Shown in pieces: positions 36,073-45,232 of a stretch of 64,000 bases of DNA. This stretch comes from Methylophilus methylotrophus DSM 46235 = ATCC 53528 (GTDB taxonomy: Bacteria > Pseudomonadota > Gammaproteobacteria > Burkholderiales > Methylophilaceae). Location: positions 107,043 to 171,042 of the forward strand of contig NZ_KB905141.1 of NCBI RefSeq assembly GCF_000378225.1. Reading direction: 5' to 3'. The position numbers and the translations under genes were made by a program. The notes below the pieces were generated by a model. It had not been told where the DNA came from and did not search any database. It saw only the letters and a list, made by a program, of their open reading frames with translations. How positions within the stretch are numbered: position 1 is the stretch's first letter; every line of letters begins with the position of its first letter.

Positions 36073-36834
36073 ATGTCAGAAACCCGCATTTTGTTTGGTT
36101 TTCATGCGGTGTTGAGTCGCATGCGTCAGCATGGCAACAGCATTCAGGAAATTATTATTGACCAGGAGCGAGTTGACGCGCGCATGCGTGACCTGCTCGA
36201 AATGGCCAAGGCACAGAATATTCGAGTGATACAAGCTGAGCGTCAGCGCCTGGATGGTTTTATCGGTGCACATGGCCGTCACCAAGGGGTAATTGCACGC
36301 GTGGTGGAAACACCCATGCCTTACAAGGATATTCATGATGTTCTGGAATCAGATCTCGATGAAGCGCCATTTTTCCTGATCCTGGATGGCGTACAGGATC
36401 CTCACAATCTTGGTGCTTGTTTGCGTGTGGCGGATGCCATGGGTGTCCATGCCATTATCGCGCCTAAAGACCGTTCTGTTGGTTTGAATGGTACCGTGCG
36501 TAAGGTTGCCAGCGGCGCCGCAGAGACCGTGCCTTTTATTGCGGTGACTAACCTGGCGCGCACCATGCGTGAGTTGAAAGAGGCTGGCGTGCATATTGTT
36601 GGTACCACCATGGATGCGCCTGGCACTTTGCACAATAGCAAGCTGGAGGGCCCGATTGCGTTAGTGATGGGGGCTGAGGGCGATGGTATGCGCCGGTTGA
36701 CGCAAGAAACCTGTGACTCGCTGATTACCATTCCGATGTTTGGATCGGTACAGAGTTTGAATGTGAGCGTGGCAAGCGGGATTGCCTTATATGAAATTCG
36801 CAGGCAACGAGTATTGGCTGGCGGTAAAGCTTAA
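36073..36834 (+). CDS. rlmB: 23S rRNA (guanosine-2'-O)-methyltransferase RlmB
   Basis: SPOUT methyltransferase that makes Gm2251 in the 23S rRNA P-loop. 253 residues from the ATG at 36073 (AGGAG upstream; an earlier in-frame ATG at 36010 is rejected). The N-terminal substrate-binding domain begins ETRILFGFHAVLSRMRQ. Trefoil-knot motifs follow: LDGVQDPHNLGACLRVADAMG, GALVMGAEGDGMRRL-like ALVMGAEGDGMRRLT and the final QSLNVSVASGIALYE. The rnr-rlmB order is the common proteobacterial one. Confidence 0.95.
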   Translation: MSETRILFGFHAVLSRMRQHGNSIQEIIIDQERVDARMRDLLEMAKAQNIRVIQAERQRLDGFIGAHGRHQGVIARVVETPMPYKDIHDVLESDLDEAPFFLILDGVQDPHNLGACLRVADAMGVHAIIAPKDRSVGLNGTVRKVASGAAETVPFIAVTNLARTMRELKEAGVHIVGTTMDAPGTLHNSKLEGPIALVMGAEGDGMRRLTQETCDSLITIPMFGSVQSLNVSVASGIALYEIRRQRVLAGGKA

Positions 36835-36848
36835 TTGGGCTTGATTGT

Positions 36849-38624
36849 ATGCTGACACTGCGAGATTTATGGCTGCAATTACGTCAGCAGTCCGAGCGGT
36901 TGTGGTTAGGGCAGGCGCTGGCTTTTATGGGCGCCGTTGTAGCCGTGCCTATTCCTTTGCTGATGCCTCTGCTGGTCGATGAGGTACTGTTGAATCAACC
37001 TGGCAGGCTGACCCAGTTCATGACCTGGTTGTTGCCGCAAACCTGGCTTGGCGCGACCACCATCATCCTGCTGGTGACGCTGATGACTATGAGTCTGCGC
37101 TTGGGCAGTGTGCTGCTTGGTGTCGCCACCACCCGCATTTTTGTTGGTTTGTCCAAACAAGTGACCCTGGGCGTTCGCCAGACCTTGCTCGATAAACTCT
37201 CACGCATCCGCATGCAGGTGTATGAAAACCTGGGCGCGGGGCAGGTGACGGCACGATTACTCACAGATATTGAAACCCTGGACAAGTTTTTGGGTGAGAC
37301 GATTGCCAAAGTGCTGGTAGCCATATTGAGCGTGATTGGGGTGGCTATTGTGCTGTTATGGATGCACTGGCAACTGGCGTTGATCATCCTGTTAGTGAAC
37401 CCGTTTGTCATTGCACTGACCATGGTGCTGGGTAAAAAGGTTAAAGCGTGGAAGCAGCGTGAAAATAGCGCCTTTGAAATGCTGTCGCAATCTGTGACTG
37501 AGACCCTGGAAGTGATGCAGCAATTGCGCGCCACCAATAGCGACAAACGCTTTCTGGATAAAGCCAAACAGGCGGCTGAGGCTGTCCGTGAAGCAGCCAC
37601 TGCTTCTGGCTGGAAATCAGATGCCTTGTCGCGTTTATCTTTTGGTGTGTTCCTGTTTGGATTTGAAATCTTTCGTGCCGTCGCCATGTTGATGGTCGTG
37701 TTTTCCACACTGTCAGTCGGGCAAATGATCGCCGTGTTTGGCTATTTATGGTTCATGATGGGGCCGGTGCAGGAATTGCTGTCAGTTCAGGTCTCATTTT
37801 ATGCTGCCAAAGCCGCGCTGGGGCGGATCAACCAGGTACTCGCCGCAGAAGAGGAACCGCATTATGCAGCCACAGTTCATGCATTTTCCGGTCAGGTTCC
37901 CGCCGCCATCAGTTTACAGAATGTCACCTTTTCATATGGCGAAGGCGATCCTATCCTGGCAGAGGTCTCAGTGACTATCGCGCCGGGTGAGCAAGTGGCT
38001 TTGGTTGGGGTTTCGGGCGCAGGTAAATCGACACTGGTGCAGCTATTACTTGGCTTGTATGCACCCAATCAAGGTCGAATCCTGTTTAATGGTCAGGCAA
38101 TAGAACAATTGGGTTATGCCCAGGTGCGTGAACATCTCGGGGTCGTCTTGCAACATCCCATGCTGTTTAATGATAGCGTGCGGCAGAACTTGAGCCTGGA
38201 TCAGCCTTATACCGACGAAGACTTGTGGCAGGTGCTGGAAGTGGCGCAGCTATCGCAGTTTGTGCGTGATCTGCCACAAGGGCTGGATACACCGTTGGGT
38301 CGCAGCGGAGTCAGGTTATCTGGCGGGCAGCGTCAACGCCTGGCCATTGCTCGCATGATGCTCAAGCAGCCACAAATCGTGATTCTGGATGAGGCAACCT
38401 CGATGCTGGATACGCATACCGAAGCCTTGTTGCATCAAGCCATGCGCAAATTCCTGCGTGGCCGCACCACAATTATCATTGCGCACCGGTTATCTGCGGT
38501 AAAAGAAGCCGACCGCGTATTAGTGTTTGATAGTGGCCGCATTATTGAAGAAGGCCAGCACGATGCTCTGGTCAATCGCACTGGTGGCGTTTACCAGCGG
38601 CTTTATGGGTCGCAAACAGCCTGA
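36849..38624 (+). CDS. ABC transporter, fused permease and ATPase (exporter type)
   Basis: 591-residue half-transporter. Six-helix transmembrane domain (about 20-310) joined to an ATPase (about 345-590). Q-loop onward: Walker A VGVSGAGKST (about 386-395), signature LSGGQRQRLAIARMML, Walker B IVILDEATSMLD and H-loop IIAHRLSAV are intact. Similar to MsbA/MDR-type exporters of lipids, peptides or drugs; the substrate cannot be told. Starts 14 bp after rlmB and probably shares its transcript. Confidence 0.87.
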   Translation: MLTLRDLWLQLRQQSERLWLGQALAFMGAVVAVPIPLLMPLLVDEVLLNQPGRLTQFMTWLLPQTWLGATTIILLVTLMTMSLRLGSVLLGVATTRIFVGLSKQVTLGVRQTLLDKLSRIRMQVYENLGAGQVTARLLTDIETLDKFLGETIAKVLVAILSVIGVAIVLLWMHWQLALIILLVNPFVIALTMVLGKKVKAWKQRENSAFEMLSQSVTETLEVMQQLRATNSDKRFLDKAKQAAEAVREAATASGWKSDALSRLSFGVFLFGFEIFRAVAMLMVVFSTLSVGQMIAVFGYLWFMMGPVQELLSVQVSFYAAKAALGRINQVLAAEEEPHYAATVHAFSGQVPAAISLQNVTFSYGEGDPILAEVSVTIAPGEQVALVGVSGAGKSTLVQLLLGLYAPNQGRILFNGQAIEQLGYAQVREHLGVVLQHPMLFNDSVRQNLSLDQPYTDEDLWQVLEVAQLSQFVRDLPQGLDTPLGRSGVRLSGGQRQRLAIARMMLKQPQIVILDEATSMLDTHTEALLHQAMRKFLRGRTTIIIAHRLSAVKEADRVLVFDSGRIIEEGQHDALVNRTGGVYQRLYGSQTA

Positions 38625-38648
38625 AAACTGGCTGTTCGCGTCGTAGGC

Positions 38649-40409
38649 TTATGGAAGCCTGCTCACTTCATGACCAGATTTGGCGGTCTCTCCAACATCA
38701 TTCAGGACATGTGTGATTTCGCCTGTTCCACCTAGTGAAACGCTGGTCACATGGCTGAAGCGGATGTTGGGCCCCTGCGGCGCTTCAATCGCGCTATTGA
38801 GTTTGACACTGGGATTTTCATTAAAAAAGCAATAAATGCCCATGCCTATGGCTGTGTGGCGGGTCACATGGTCAGCAAGTTTATAAGAAGCAAAGCCATT
38901 GACGCTACCATTCATCCAGCCTTGCTGGTCTGGTACATCATAAGGTGCCTCACTCTGATAGAAATAGACTGCACCGTTTTCGCCGTTCCAAACAGTCTGG
39001 TAATCATGGAAATGCTCGACAAATAAACCATACATAGTGACATCATCACCATTGACGACAATGCCATGTTTAGTTTTGTTACTTGCCCAGCCGATACCGG
39101 TGCCATGGTCACCCCGCCATACCCACAAATTGTCACCAATCACGTGATTGCTATTGATAATCACGCTATGGGTTGCATTGCCGACAGCAGCACCGCCGAC
39201 CCTGAAGAAAACATCTTGCAGGGTGATGGGATTACCTGCATGGCTGACAGCACTTTTACGTTCACCCACTTGCAGCAGGGTGTCACAGTTTTTTTCACCA
39301 GCATCAAACAAGATGCCACCAAGTTTGACGCCATCCACATCTGCCACCGTCATGGCTACGTTGCCGGCCACAGGCTCCAAAGTCGCAATCCCAAGACCAA
39401 GGACGATGGTGTTGGGGCGGGTGACTTGCAACGCCTTGTCCAGCTTGTAAATGCCGGGGGTCAGCAAAAGATGCTTGCCCTTATTCAAAGCTGCATTGAT
39501 GCTGTCTGCAGTGTCTGTGGCAGCTTTTGCAATGTAAAACTGGTCAATCGGTAGTGATTCATCTTGCAAATGCGCGTCTTGCCAGGAAATGCCTTGTGTG
39601 TTGGTGTGTAAAGCAGGCACAAATACCTCGTAAGCACCAGCCTGGTTGATGGTCAGGAAAGGTTTTTCACGCATCACAGGCGTTTGCTCTACCACTGTAT
39701 AAGGCGGGTTGGGCCAGTGTTCAGCATTGGGTGCATTATTAACGCCGACAAACACCATATTCCAGTTGGCATTGGTCCAGCTACCCAGCGTCGAATTTCT
39801 GGTGAGCCATTGTTGTTGCGTACCGGAGTTGATCTGTTGGTCAATCAGGCTGTCGGCTATAAAACCACCGCTGGACCAGCCGCCATTGTCATCCAGCAGC
39901 ATATTGCCACGTACATGAATGCGGCGTAGTGGCGCCGCTTGCGAGACGGCCCATTGCATGGTGCCGTTATCCGGTGTGACAGACAAGTTTTCCACGCTGC
40001 GCCAGAAGTTTTGTGTGGCGTCTTCTTCATGCCAGGTGGCTTTGACTTCAATGCCGCCTTGCAGCATGACATCGTCCGGGTATTGCCCCAAGCCTGATAG
40101 CTGAGTGTAAAAGCCAAGTTTGATTTTGTTGTGATAAACACCAGGCTTAAACAACACCGCGTAGCGTTCAGGGCCAAATTGGTTGCTTTCCTGCTGTTTG
40201 AACAGGGTGTCAAGTTTTTGCTGGATATCATCTGATGGCATGCCTGGGTCTAGAATAATGACATTTTGGCCAAAATCAGGAGTGGTTGCCTGCACTTTAT
40301 GGGCTTCTGTTTCCTGGCAGCCGAGTAAAAGAAGGGTGGCAAATCCAGCGCCTAGTGTTTTAAATGTAGGAGCTTTGAGAGCGGAATAATCTGGCAAAAA
40401 CGAACGCAT
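38649..40409 (-). CDS. Secreted right-handed beta-helix lipoprotein
   Basis: About 586 residues starting from the ATG at 40407-40409; a second ATG nine codons upstream (40436) is possible, and neither has a good ribosome binding site. A lipobox LLLLGC (about residues 26-31) predicts an outer-membrane or cell-surface lipoprotein. The rest is rich in the short repeated strands of the pectate-lyase superhelix, for example PNTIVLGLGIATLEPVAGNVAMTV. Homologues are variously annotated as coagulation factor 5/8-like or beta-helix hydrolases; polysaccharide binding or cleavage is a reasonable guess. Convergent with the ABC exporter (24-bp gap); no sugar genes nearby. Confidence 0.7.
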   Translation of the reverse strand: MRSFLPDYSALKAPTFKTLGAGFATLLLLGCQETEAHKVQATTPDFGQNVIILDPGMPSDDIQQKLDTLFKQQESNQFGPERYAVLFKPGVYHNKIKLGFYTQLSGLGQYPDDVMLQGGIEVKATWHEEDATQNFWRSVENLSVTPDNGTMQWAVSQAAPLRRIHVRGNMLLDDNGGWSSGGFIADSLIDQQINSGTQQQWLTRNSTLGSWTNANWNMVFVGVNNAPNAEHWPNPPYTVVEQTPVMREKPFLTINQAGAYEVFVPALHTNTQGISWQDAHLQDESLPIDQFYIAKAATDTADSINAALNKGKHLLLTPGIYKLDKALQVTRPNTIVLGLGIATLEPVAGNVAMTVADVDGVKLGGILFDAGEKNCDTLLQVGERKSAVSHAGNPITLQDVFFRVGGAAVGNATHSVIINSNHVIGDNLWVWRGDHGTGIGWASNKTKHGIVVNGDDVTMYGLFVEHFHDYQTVWNGENGAVYFYQSEAPYDVPDQQGWMNGSVNGFASYKLADHVTRHTAIGMGIYCFFNENPSVKLNSAIEAPQGPNIRFSHVTSVSLGGTGEITHVLNDVGETAKSGHEVSRLP

Positions 40410-40552
40410 AGATAAGTAGTTTCCAAGAGAAATCATTTATACATGACCGCAACAGCACGGATGAAATTCAAATTTTTTCATAGCCTACTTTCAATTTCCC
40501 TTAAAAATGTCATCAATTTGAGACACTTTTTTGCAGCGCAAACCGCTTGAGC

Positions 40553-42040
40553 TTAGCCTAGGTTCAGAGTGCTTAAGGTGTTTTTGCGAACGCGAGAAAG
40601 CAGTGCTTTATCGTCAATCAGCGATTCATCAAAAGAGGGAATCAGGTATTTAAGCGTGTCCTGCCACGATTGGGTCTGCATCTTCTGACCAAAACATCGT
40701 TGTAGTACATCCAACATCGCTTTTACGCTGACAGAGGCGCCAGGTGAGGCCCCAAGTAGTGCGGCCAGGCTGCCATCGGCACTGGCGACAATTTCAGTGC
40801 CAAATTCCAGCTTGCCCCAGTGCTGGTGGCAACGCTTGATGATTTGGACGCGTTGGCCAGCATGCGCCAGTTGCCAGTCCTCACTACGCGCATCTGGTAA
40901 AAAGACACGCAAAGACGCCATGCGCTCCTCGTGACTTTGAAACACCTCTTTGATCAGATATTTGGTCAAATCCAGATTATGGCGTCCGGCACCGAGCAGG
41001 CTCTTGATGTTTTTGAGTTTGACCGATTTGGCCAGGTCAAAGCGCGACCCTTGTTTCAGGAAACGCGTTGTGAATCCTGCATAGGGGCCAAACAACAGGG
41101 CGGGTTTGCCTTGTATCATGCGTGTATCCAGATGCGGTACGGACATGGGCGGAGCACCTACCGCCGCCTGGCTATACACTTTGGCGTGATGCGTCCGGAT
41201 CAGTTGTTCGTTATTGCAGATCAGCCACTGGCCACTGACTGGAAAGCCACCGTAGCCATGTGCTTCTGGGATGCCTGATTGTTGTAACAAGGGCAGTGCG
41301 CCTCCGCCGGCACCCAAAAAGACAAAGTTTGCATGATAGTGTTGCGTGTGACCAGACACCATATCCTGAATGCGCACTTGCCAGCTTGTGTGCTCACGTG
41401 ATTGCTGTTGCTTAAGTTTGGTGACCCGGGACTGTGTCAGCAATGTGAAGTTGGGGCGTGTTTTGAGGTAAGCGACCAATTGGCGTGTCAGGGCACCAAA
41501 ATTGACATCTGAGCCATGGGCCACACGCGTTGCTGATATTTTTTCAGCTGACTGGCGGCCAGACATCATCAGAGGCATCCAGTCGTTGAGTATATTGAGT
41601 TGATCACTCCACTGCATCTCGGCAAACAGCGGGTGTGCTTGTAATAACTCAAACCGCTTGCGCAAGAAAGCACCATCCTCATTCCCCCAAACGGCACTTA
41701 GATGTGGCACGCGTTGGATAAAGTCCGCCGCATTTAATATGCCTTCTTTGACCAGCGTAGACCAGCACTGTAAGGAAACTTCAAATGCGGCATTAATTTC
41801 CAGTGCCCGACGGATTTGAATATCCCCATTTTTGGCTTTGGGCGTGTAGTTGAGTTCGCAATAACCGGCGTGACCTGTGCCGGCATTGTTCATGGCATCT
41901 GAGCTTTCAAGGGCAACATCTTCCAGTTGTTCTACCATGCAAATATGCAGGGTTGGGTCGAGTCGATGTAGCAGAACTGCCAGCGTAGCGCTCATAATGC
42001 CGCCACCGACCAGCAATACATCGAGATCAGTTGTTGCCAT
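40553..42040 (-). CDS. mqo: Malate:quinone oxidoreductase
   Basis: FAD-dependent peripheral membrane enzyme oxidising malate to oxaloacetate and passing electrons to quinone. 495 residues from the ATG at 42038-42040 (AGGGGA upstream). It has the dinucleotide fold VLLVGGGIMSATLAVLL near the start, ALESSDAMNNAGTGHAGYCELNYTP, and HGSDVNFGALTRQL; the C-terminal region has ALLGASPGASVSVKAML. A normal-length Mqo with no partners in an operon. In methylotrophs with an incomplete TCA cycle this enzyme still serves malate oxidation. Confidence 0.93.
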   Translation of the reverse strand: MATTDLDVLLVGGGIMSATLAVLLHRLDPTLHICMVEQLEDVALESSDAMNNAGTGHAGYCELNYTPKAKNGDIQIRRALEINAAFEVSLQCWSTLVKEGILNAADFIQRVPHLSAVWGNEDGAFLRKRFELLQAHPLFAEMQWSDQLNILNDWMPLMMSGRQSAEKISATRVAHGSDVNFGALTRQLVAYLKTRPNFTLLTQSRVTKLKQQQSREHTSWQVRIQDMVSGHTQHYHANFVFLGAGGGALPLLQQSGIPEAHGYGGFPVSGQWLICNNEQLIRTHHAKVYSQAAVGAPPMSVPHLDTRMIQGKPALLFGPYAGFTTRFLKQGSRFDLAKSVKLKNIKSLLGAGRHNLDLTKYLIKEVFQSHEERMASLRVFLPDARSEDWQLAHAGQRVQIIKRCHQHWGKLEFGTEIVASADGSLAALLGASPGASVSVKAMLDVLQRCFGQKMQTQSWQDTLKYLIPSFDESLIDDKALLSRVRKNTLSTLNLG

Positions 42041-42360
42041 GGTATATGATTCCCCTGTGTTGAGGCGCCTGGATGTCAAACGCACAATGATAATGCCGCC
42101 GCGCATTATAATATAAATCGAAAAACACGCTGCATTCGGCTCAAGTCGCTGTGTGTTTGCTCACCGGGATGGCGATGGCGTAAACTTGTCAACACCAGGC
42201 TTTTGCGGTAATCTCTAGCATTCACCAGAAATGGTTCAAAACTACAAAAAAACGAGTCCTGACTTGAGGTTAGGGCGAACATGTGCAAGTCTTTATCAAG
42301 GGCTTAAGCTGAGTTTGCCGGATCGTCAGGGCGATTGTGGGATAGATGATTGGGGTACGT
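42041..42360. other. Intergenic region between mqo and the small membrane protein gene
   Basis: 320 bp with divergent flanking genes. It must hold the promoters of mqo and of the 42361 gene. A plus-strand frame starting at 42231 runs into the PuuD-like gene in the wrong frame and is not credible. I see no repeat or RNA gene here. Confidence 0.4.
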
Positions 42361-42465
42361 ATGAAAAATCCGCTGGAATCTGTGACTGGGTCCATCATAT
42401 CAGGGCTGCTATTAACCCTGGCTCTGGTTTTTTTCCTGAAAAATTTTATTGTGGCTGGAGGCTGA
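42361..42465 (+). CDS. Short single-helix membrane protein, unknown function
   Basis: 34 codons: a short hydrophilic start (MKNPLESVTGS), one clear membrane helix (residues 12-31, with GLLLTLALVFFL) and a small GG end. GGGGT lies 5 bases before the ATG, and the stop is 3 bp before the ATG of the PuuD-like membrane gene, so the two should be translated together. It may be a small subunit or partner of that membrane protein. Support is positional and compositional only. Confidence 0.55.
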   Translation: MKNPLESVTGSIISGLLLTLALVFFLKNFIVAGG

Positions 42466-42468
42466 TTC

Positions 42469-42960
42469 ATGGAACTGCTACCAGCACTCGCACGATGGAT
42501 CCATTTCCTGGCAGGAATTACCTGGGTCGGTTTGTTATATTACTTTAACTTGGTGCAAATGGCCGGTTTAAAGGCCGCCGTAGCCGATGGAACAGCCGCT
42601 GGCATTAACAAGCATATCGCGCCACGTGCGTTGCTATGGTTTCGCTGGTCAGCCGTTGTGACTTGGCTCGCAGGTGCAGCCTTGCTTGGTGCTCACTTCA
42701 CCGATGCCTTTGCTTTGCATCAGGGTTTTGAGCTGATTGGTGTTGGGGCATGGCTGGGCACTATCATGTTGTTGAATGTCTGGCTATTCATTTGGCCTAA
42801 CCAGAAAAAAATTCTTGGCATCGTTGCTGCAGACGATGATGAAAAAAATAAAGCGCGACGTGTGGCCATGCTGGCATCACGTACTAATTTAGTGCTCTCA
42901 CTGCCCATGTTATTTTTCATGGCCAATGGATTGAGCCATCGCGCAGTATTGGGTTTTTAG
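42469..42960 (+). CDS. PuuD-like (urate hydroxylase N-terminal type) membrane protein
   Basis: 163 residues with four membrane helices. ARWIHFLAGITWVGLLYYFNLVQ and PRALLWFRWSAVVTWLAGAALL resemble the membrane domain of PuuD-type urate oxidases (Urate_ox_N), but without the cytochrome c domain and with no purine genes around. Conserved His residues in the first helices could bind haem. GGAGG precedes the ATG. Coupled to the 34-codon gene upstream and ended by the terminator at 42977-43007. Confidence 0.7.
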   Translation: MELLPALARWIHFLAGITWVGLLYYFNLVQMAGLKAAVADGTAAGINKHIAPRALLWFRWSAVVTWLAGAALLGAHFTDAFALHQGFELIGVGAWLGTIMLLNVWLFIWPNQKKILGIVAADDDEKNKARRVAMLASRTNLVLSLPMLFFMANGLSHRAVLGF

Positions 42961-42976
42961 CGGGTTTAAGACGTTT

Positions 42977-43007
42977 ACGGCGGCTTAAGCCGCCGTTTTT
43001 GTTTTTT
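42977..43007 (+). terminator. Rho-independent terminator before argD
   Basis: Perfect 8-bp stem ACGGCGGC (42977-42984) / GCCGCCGT (42989-42996), loop TTAA, then TTTTTGTTTTTT. It separates the membrane-protein genes from the arginine genes. Confidence 0.9.
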
Positions 43008-43022
43008 GAAAAAGGGTTTGAA

Positions 43023-44213
43023 ATGCATTCGGAACACTTAATGAACACCTATGGCAGGCAGCCGGTGACTTTTGTCAAAGGCGAGGGTGTCTGGCTGACA
43101 GACACTGCCGGTGATCGCTATCTGGATGCGCTGTCTGGCGTGGCCGTGAATGGGCTGGGCCATGCTCATCCTAAGTTCGTGGCAGCATTGAATGCGCAAA
43201 TTGCCAGGTTGATTCATGTGTCAAATATCTACCAAATAGCAGAGCAAGCAGCGCTGGCTGACAAGCTTGCCGAGCTCTCGGGCATGGACCGTGTGTTTTT
43301 CTGTAATTCCGGTTGTGAAGCCAACGAGGCCGCGATCAAACTTGCGCGCCTGTATGGTCACAACAAAGGCGTAGACCATCCCGAGATCATCGTCATGGAC
43401 CAAAGCTTCCATGGCCGGACGATGGCAACTTTGTCCGCCACTGGTAACCGCAAAGTGCAGGCAGGGTTTGAACCTTTGGTCAGCGGCTTCTTGCGCGTGC
43501 CGTTTGATGACATAGAAGCGATTAAAACGATTGCCTCACATAAAAACAATGTGGTTGCCGTGTTGGTTGAGCCAGTGCAAGGTGAGGGCGGTATCCATAT
43601 TCCCGCCAGCCTCAAGGCTTACCTGCAAGGCTTGCGCGAAATCTGTGACGCCAATGGCTGGTTGCTTATGCTGGACGAAGTGCAATCCGGGATTGCCAGA
43701 ACCGGCACCTGGTTTGCCTTCCAGCATACCGGCATCGTGCCCGATGTCATGACCCTGGCCAAAGGTCTGGGTTCAGGTGTGCCAATTGGCGCGTGTGTGG
43801 CTCGTGGTGTGGCGGCGGAAACTTTCACGCCTGGCAAACATGGATCTACTTTTGGCGGTAATCCATTAGCGACAGCTGCCGGTTTGGCGACGCTGGAGAT
43901 TATTGCCGAAGAAAAACTGCGCGAAAATGCACAAGTTGTTGGCGATTATATCCGCCAGCAGTTTACCGAGTCAATCAAAGGCGCTGCAGGTGTCGTCAAC
44001 ATACGCAATGCGGGCATGATGATAGGGATTGAACTGGACAAACCATGTGCTGATCTGGTCAAGCAGGCGTTGGCGGCGAAGTTGCTGATTAACGTGACTG
44101 CCGAGAAAGTGATCCGTCTGTTGCCATCCCTGGTCATGAATAAACAGGAAGCCGATGAGTTGGTCAATAGATTGACGCCACTGATATTAAATTTTTTAAA
44201 AGCAAGCGCTTGA
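43023..44213 (+). CDS. argD: Acetylornithine aminotransferase
   Basis: PLP enzyme of arginine synthesis (N-acetylglutamate semialdehyde to N-acetylornithine). 396 residues from the ATG at 43023 (AAGGG upstream; an earlier ATG at 42999 would lie on the terminator tract). Class III aminotransferase motifs: FCNSGCEANEAAIKLAR, SFHGRTMATLSATG, LLMLDEVQSGIARTG (the PLP Asp) and MTLAKGLGSGVP with the PLP Lys. It may also serve lysine synthesis. First of argD-argF-argG. Confidence 0.92.
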   Translation: MHSEHLMNTYGRQPVTFVKGEGVWLTDTAGDRYLDALSGVAVNGLGHAHPKFVAALNAQIARLIHVSNIYQIAEQAALADKLAELSGMDRVFFCNSGCEANEAAIKLARLYGHNKGVDHPEIIVMDQSFHGRTMATLSATGNRKVQAGFEPLVSGFLRVPFDDIEAIKTIASHKNNVVAVLVEPVQGEGGIHIPASLKAYLQGLREICDANGWLLMLDEVQSGIARTGTWFAFQHTGIVPDVMTLAKGLGSGVPIGACVARGVAAETFTPGKHGSTFGGNPLATAAGLATLEIIAEEKLRENAQVVGDYIRQQFTESIKGAAGVVNIRNAGMMIGIELDKPCADLVKQALAAKLLINVTAEKVIRLLPSLVMNKQEADELVNRLTPLILNFLKASA

Positions 44214-44232
44214 TTGAAAAGGCGCCCAACAT

Positions 44233-45153
44233 ATGATGAGTATCAAACACTTTTTGCAATTTAATGACCTGGCCCGCGACGAGATTGAGCATATTTTCGC
44301 CCGTGCAAAATGGATTAAAGCGCAGTTTAAAGACTACAAGCAATACTGGCCTCTGGTTGATCGCACGCTGGTCATGATTTTTGAAAAAGCCAGTACACGT
44401 ACACGTTTGTCTTTTGAAGCCGGTATGCAGCAATTGGGTGGCTCAGCCATTTACTTGAATACCCGTGACTCACAGCTGGGGCGTGGCGAGCCGGTAGAAG
44501 ATGCGGCACAAGTGATTTCGCGCATGAGCGATATCGTGATGATCCGTACGTTTGAGCAAAGCATTATTGAGCGTTTTGCGCAAAATTCACGCGTGCCGGT
44601 GATCAATGGCCTGACCAATGAGTATCACCCATGCCAGATTTTGGCGGATATATTTACCTTTATCGAACATAGAGGCTCTATCCAGGGCAAGACCGTGGCC
44701 TGGATTGGTGACAGTAACAACGTCTGCAATACCTGGCTGCAAGCGGCAGAGGTGCTGGACTTCAATGTACATGTGTCTACGCCACCTGGGTATGAAGTCG
44801 AACCAGAGCGCGCCAATCTCTATGGCACGTCCCATTTCGAATCGTTTGCTGACCCGATGGAAGCTGCGCGCGGTGCGGATTTGGTCACCACTGATGTGTG
44901 GACATCGATGGGCTTTGAGGCCGAAAACGAAGAACGTCGTAAAGACTTTGCCGATTGGCAAGTCGATGCAGATATGATGAAGGTGGCGAAGGCTGATGCC
45001 GTATTTATGCATTGCCTGCCGGCACACCGTGGTGAAGAAGTGTCTGCTGAAGTGATCGATGGCAAGCAAAGTGTGGTGTGGGATGAGGCGGAAAACAGGT
45101 TGCACACGCAGAAGGCGCTCATGGAGTACCTGCTGTTAGGAAAAGTTTCATAA
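44233..45153 (+). CDS. argF: Ornithine carbamoyltransferase
   Basis: Makes citrulline from ornithine and carbamoyl phosphate. 306 residues. Carbamoyl-phosphate site KASTRTRLSFEAGM (about 49-62), YHPCQILAD (about 133-141) and ornithine-binding HCLPAHRGEEV (about 257-267) are intact. Two adjacent ATGs exist (44233 and 44236); AAAAGG fits the first better. It starts 19 bp after argD. Confidence 0.95.
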   Translation: MMSIKHFLQFNDLARDEIEHIFARAKWIKAQFKDYKQYWPLVDRTLVMIFEKASTRTRLSFEAGMQQLGGSAIYLNTRDSQLGRGEPVEDAAQVISRMSDIVMIRTFEQSIIERFAQNSRVPVINGLTNEYHPCQILADIFTFIEHRGSIQGKTVAWIGDSNNVCNTWLQAAEVLDFNVHVSTPPGYEVEPERANLYGTSHFESFADPMEAARGADLVTTDVWTSMGFEAENEERRKDFADWQVDADMMKVAKADAVFMHCLPAHRGEEVSAEVIDGKQSVVWDEAENRLHTQKALMEYLLLGKVS

Positions 45154-45232
45154 GCGCAAGCTTCAAGAGTGGTTGTTAGAAAAAGTGGCTAGTTTTCACA
45201 GGCCTGTTGAATTCAGTTTGGGATAATTTTAG

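Noticed and set aside
36995..37708. 237-codon minus-strand frame
   Set aside because: Lies wholly inside the ABC exporter gene, whose motifs are intact on the other strand.
42231..42548. 105-codon plus-strand frame upstream of the PuuD-like gene
   Set aside because: Runs out of frame across the 34-codon membrane gene and the PuuD-like start, both of which have better ribosome binding sites.
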